DNA from: a bacterium
GTDB taxonomy: Bacteria > Patescibacteriota > Minisyncoccia > Minisyncoccales > DG-74-3
Reading direction: 5' to 3'
DNA: 5,437 nucleotides
Assembly (NCBI GenBank): GCA_021161025.1
Contig: JAGHBK010000048.1
Location: forward strand, 1-5,437
Shown here: one piece after another, positions 4,642-5,437 of the stretch
Position numbering within the stretch: position 1 is the stretch's first letter
Layout: each line of letters starts with the position of its first letter
Program-made: the position numbers and the translations under genes
Notes under the pieces: generated by a model
The model's input: only the letters and a program-made list of their open reading frames with translations
Databases searched by the model: none
Told to the model about the DNA's origin: nothing

Positions 4642-4663
4642 TTTAGTTTAGGCTTTGAGTTTC
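4642..4663 (+). repeat. GGCTTTG element inside RNA III (22-base repeat, second copy)
   Basis: TTTAGTTTAGGCTTTG followed by AGTTTC, the partner of 4378-4399. It is preceded by CCTGTATTTTTTTAGT (4632-4647), which itself resembles CCTGTATTTTTAGT at 4561-4574, so this part of the RNA contains repeated segments. Confidence 0.6.
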
Positions 4664-4770
4664 AGTTTATTTCTATAGTTCAATATTTCAGTTTCAAGAT
4701 GTTCCTTGTTTTTTAGTCCCTGCGTTTGGGGTAATTCAGGTTCCTGGAATCGGATCCTAAGGCAGATTGA

Positions 4771-4981
4771 ATTTCCATTTACGTTTTATGAGAATATAAT
4801 AATGTTTTAAAAAAATGTCCCCCCAATGATAAAAAAATAAAAAAATAAAAACGGTTCTCTTTCAAAAACCACATTTCAATAAAAATGGTTCTCTCCACAC
4901 CTCACGCTCCACTATCCTTACTAATTCCATCTCTTTCTATACGCTTGTTTTTTATTTATCTCTTTTTTTAAATAAAAAGAC
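4771..4981. other. Gene-free AT-rich stretch with short repeats
   Basis: No gene is called. It holds an A-rich block of three 8-base units of ATAAAAAA type at 4829-4851, then the 17-bp direct repeat at 4844-4860 and 4878-4894. Read leftward, GGTTTT with AGAACC (4865-4870 with 4853-4858) forms a weak hairpin followed by long T-runs, which could stop leftward transcription. The rest (4895-4981) is pyrimidine-rich on the plus strand without visible signals. Confidence 0.4.
4844..4894 (+). repeat. Two-copy direct repeat, 17 bp with a 34-bp period
   Basis: AATAAAAACGGTTCTCT (4844-4860) and AATAAAAATGGTTCTCT (4878-4894) differ at one base. The spacer is also 17 bp. With only two copies this is not a CRISPR array; it could be a pair of protein-binding sites upstream of the rightward promoters. 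Confidence 0.6.
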
Positions 4982-5010
4982 TTGACATTTTCTAATTAAG
5001 GGAGTAAGAT
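4982..5010 (+). promoter_or_regulatory. Upstream sigma70-like promoter in tandem
   Basis: TTGACA at 4982-4987, a 17-base spacer and TAAGAT at 5005-5010 (4 of 6 to TATAAT). It would give a rightward transcript with a leader of about 80 bases before the ATG at 5096, passing through the palindromic element at 5037-5053. Confidence 0.5.
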
Positions 5011-5036
5011 TGGAATAGGCGGGATTTTTGAGGTAG

Positions 5037-5053
5037 ATGGGAATTTAATTCCT
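5037..5053 (+). repeat. Palindromic 17-bp element, copy 2 (before the rightward gene)
   Basis: ATGGGAATTTAATTCCT on the plus strand, ending 42 bases before the ATG at 5096 and 9 bases before the TTGACA. Placement relative to gene and promoter is nearly the same as in copy 1, which suggests a shared operator or activator site. Confidence 0.65.
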
Positions 5054-5062
5054 GTTTTGGGC

Positions 5063-5090
5063 TTGACAAATTTTATTTATTTGTTTTAAT
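5063..5090 (+). promoter_or_regulatory. Sigma70-type promoter of the rightward gene
   Basis: A perfect TTGACA at 5063-5068, a 16-base spacer and TTTAAT at 5085-5090, with an extended -10 TG at 5082-5083. The predicted start, about 7 bases on, falls at or next to the ATG at 5096, so the transcript may be leaderless. This is the strongest sign that the host is bacterial. Confidence 0.75.
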
Positions 5091-5095
5091 AAATT

Positions 5096-5437
5096 ATGGC
5101 TCAAGTTAAGCTTCCTTTTGCGGAAATCGAGATTAAGCTTTTATTTAAGGCTTTATTTGACCCAAAAGTTAAATATATTGAATTTCAGGGGAAAAAGATT
5201 AGAAAGAGAAAGATTAAAATTAAATATGCAAAGAGGTTTTTGTCATATTTTCCTTTGGGGCGGTTTCTTTTTATAGAGCAAAATCCGTTTAAAAAGTCTA
5301 GATGGGCGGCAAAAGCAAGGGCTGGTGAAAAAATTGCTTGGCTTATTGACACTGAGACTGAGGCTTATCTTTGCGTTGTTACTAAAGAAGGAATTAAAAA
5401 AGGCGTTTATATAATTAATTATTTACCCAACTATGGC
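5096..5437 (+). CDS. Rightward protein of unknown function, C-terminus cut by window edge
   Basis: Open from ATG 5096 to the last base, 114 residues without a stop, so incomplete. The N-terminal half is basic, with a cluster GKKIRKRKIKIKYAKR (32-47), then a hydrophobic run FLSYFPLGRFLFIEQN (48-63), KKSRWAAKARAGEKIAWLID (66-85), and a beta-like stretch to the edge. The FIEQNP...SRWA..ARAGEKIAW block looks like a conserved motif, but I cannot name the family. It is the only rightward coding region in the window and the only gene with a clear sigma70-type promoter, whose predicted start site falls at about the ATG, so its mRNA may be leaderless. The upstream region carries a 17-bp palindromic element also found before gene C. 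It could be an early or regulatory gene. Confidence 0.8.
   Translation, partial: MAQVKLPFAEIEIKLLFKALFDPKVKYIEFQGKKIRKRKIKIKYAKRFLSYFPLGRFLFIEQNPFKKSRWAAKARAGEKIAWLIDTETEAYLCVVTKEGIKKGVYIINYLPNYG

Larger units (their letters stand above)
4202..4770 (+). ncRNA. Candidate structured RNA III (largest)
   Basis: Starts with TGACGGCAAC (4202-4211). Two consecutive long hairpins follow: 4217-4231 with 4237-4250 (14 pairs, one bulged C) and 4251-4264 with 4267-4279 (up to 13 pairs, one bulged T). ATTAAGCT (about 4284) can pair with AGCTTTAAT (about 4306). A composite stem lies at 4461-4539: ACCACCT with AGGTGGT outside, then ATGCT, an opposed GA/GA, then GGTTTTGAAG with CTTCAAAACC (4487-4496 with 4507-4516). 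GATTCCCAG (4542-4550) pairs with CTGGAATC (4744-4751), enclosing about 190 bases. AATCGGATCCTAAGGCAG (4748-4765) matches the 3' elements of I and II. Three GGCTTTG elements lie inside. No clear terminator follows. No coding frame is evident. Unrecognised class; large phage-associated RNAs such as GOLLD or ROOL are a comparison, not an identification. Confidence 0.5.

Noticed and set aside
4740..4765. GGTTCCTGGAATC as a tRNA T-arm
   Set aside because: No acceptor, D or anticodon stems can be built around it, and the bases are better explained by the long-range stem with 4542-4550.
4844..4894. CRISPR array
   Set aside because: There are only two 17-bp copies with a 17-bp spacer, too short in both repeat and spacer, and no cas gene is present.
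4862..4930. Minus-strand 22-codon reading frame with a weak hairpin and T-runs after it
   Set aside because: It has no AAAGGT promoter and no well-placed ribosome site, and is too short to judge by composition.

Overview
This 5.4 kb window is AT-rich and looks like accessory DNA from a low-GC bacterium or one of its mobile elements (phage, plasmid or integrated island). Two good sigma70-type promoters at the right end argue for a bacterial host. The lack of Shine-Dalgarno sequences, starts that look leaderless, and genes of unknown family would fit a Patescibacteria (CPR)-like genome or its virus, but no gene here settles the taxonomy. All complete genes end in TAA or TAG, and none ends in TGA.

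Layout. Eight genes point left (minus strand). From right to left they are H and G (distant paralogs, both 127 aa), F, then a 300-bp gap, E, D (a paralog of F), then a 480-bp gap, C (two CxxC pairs), B (short, basic, helical) and A, a MoxR-type AAA+ ATPase cut by the left edge. One gene at the far right (5096 to the edge) points right and is also cut. A third gap of about 900 bp separates it from H.

Regulation. Every leftward gene has the same upstream signature: AAAGGTC (or AAAGGTT), then an AT-rich block of TTTATATA type, then the start codon 24 to 34 bases after the heptamer. A ninth copy sits upstream of H. I read this as one promoter class serving the leftward set. The rightward gene instead has TTGACA promoters with a TTTAAT extended -10, so two transcription programmes probably meet here.

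The gaps. The three gene-free gaps are not random. On the plus strand each carries long hairpins, and near its 3' end each has a related 18-base element (form ATCGTAACGTAAGGC). In two gaps this is followed by a terminator-like hairpin that abuts the 3' end of a D/F-family gene pointing the other way. Long stems in two gaps contain tandem G-A mismatches, which favours the plus strand as the RNA strand. My best reading is a family of two or three related structured RNAs, with a repeated layout of leftward gene, shared promoter, rightward RNA, terminator, and a convergent D/F-type small protein gene. I do not recognise the RNA class or the D/F, E, G/H proteins. A palindromic 17-bp element shared by the promoter regions of gene C and the rightward gene links the two transcription directions.
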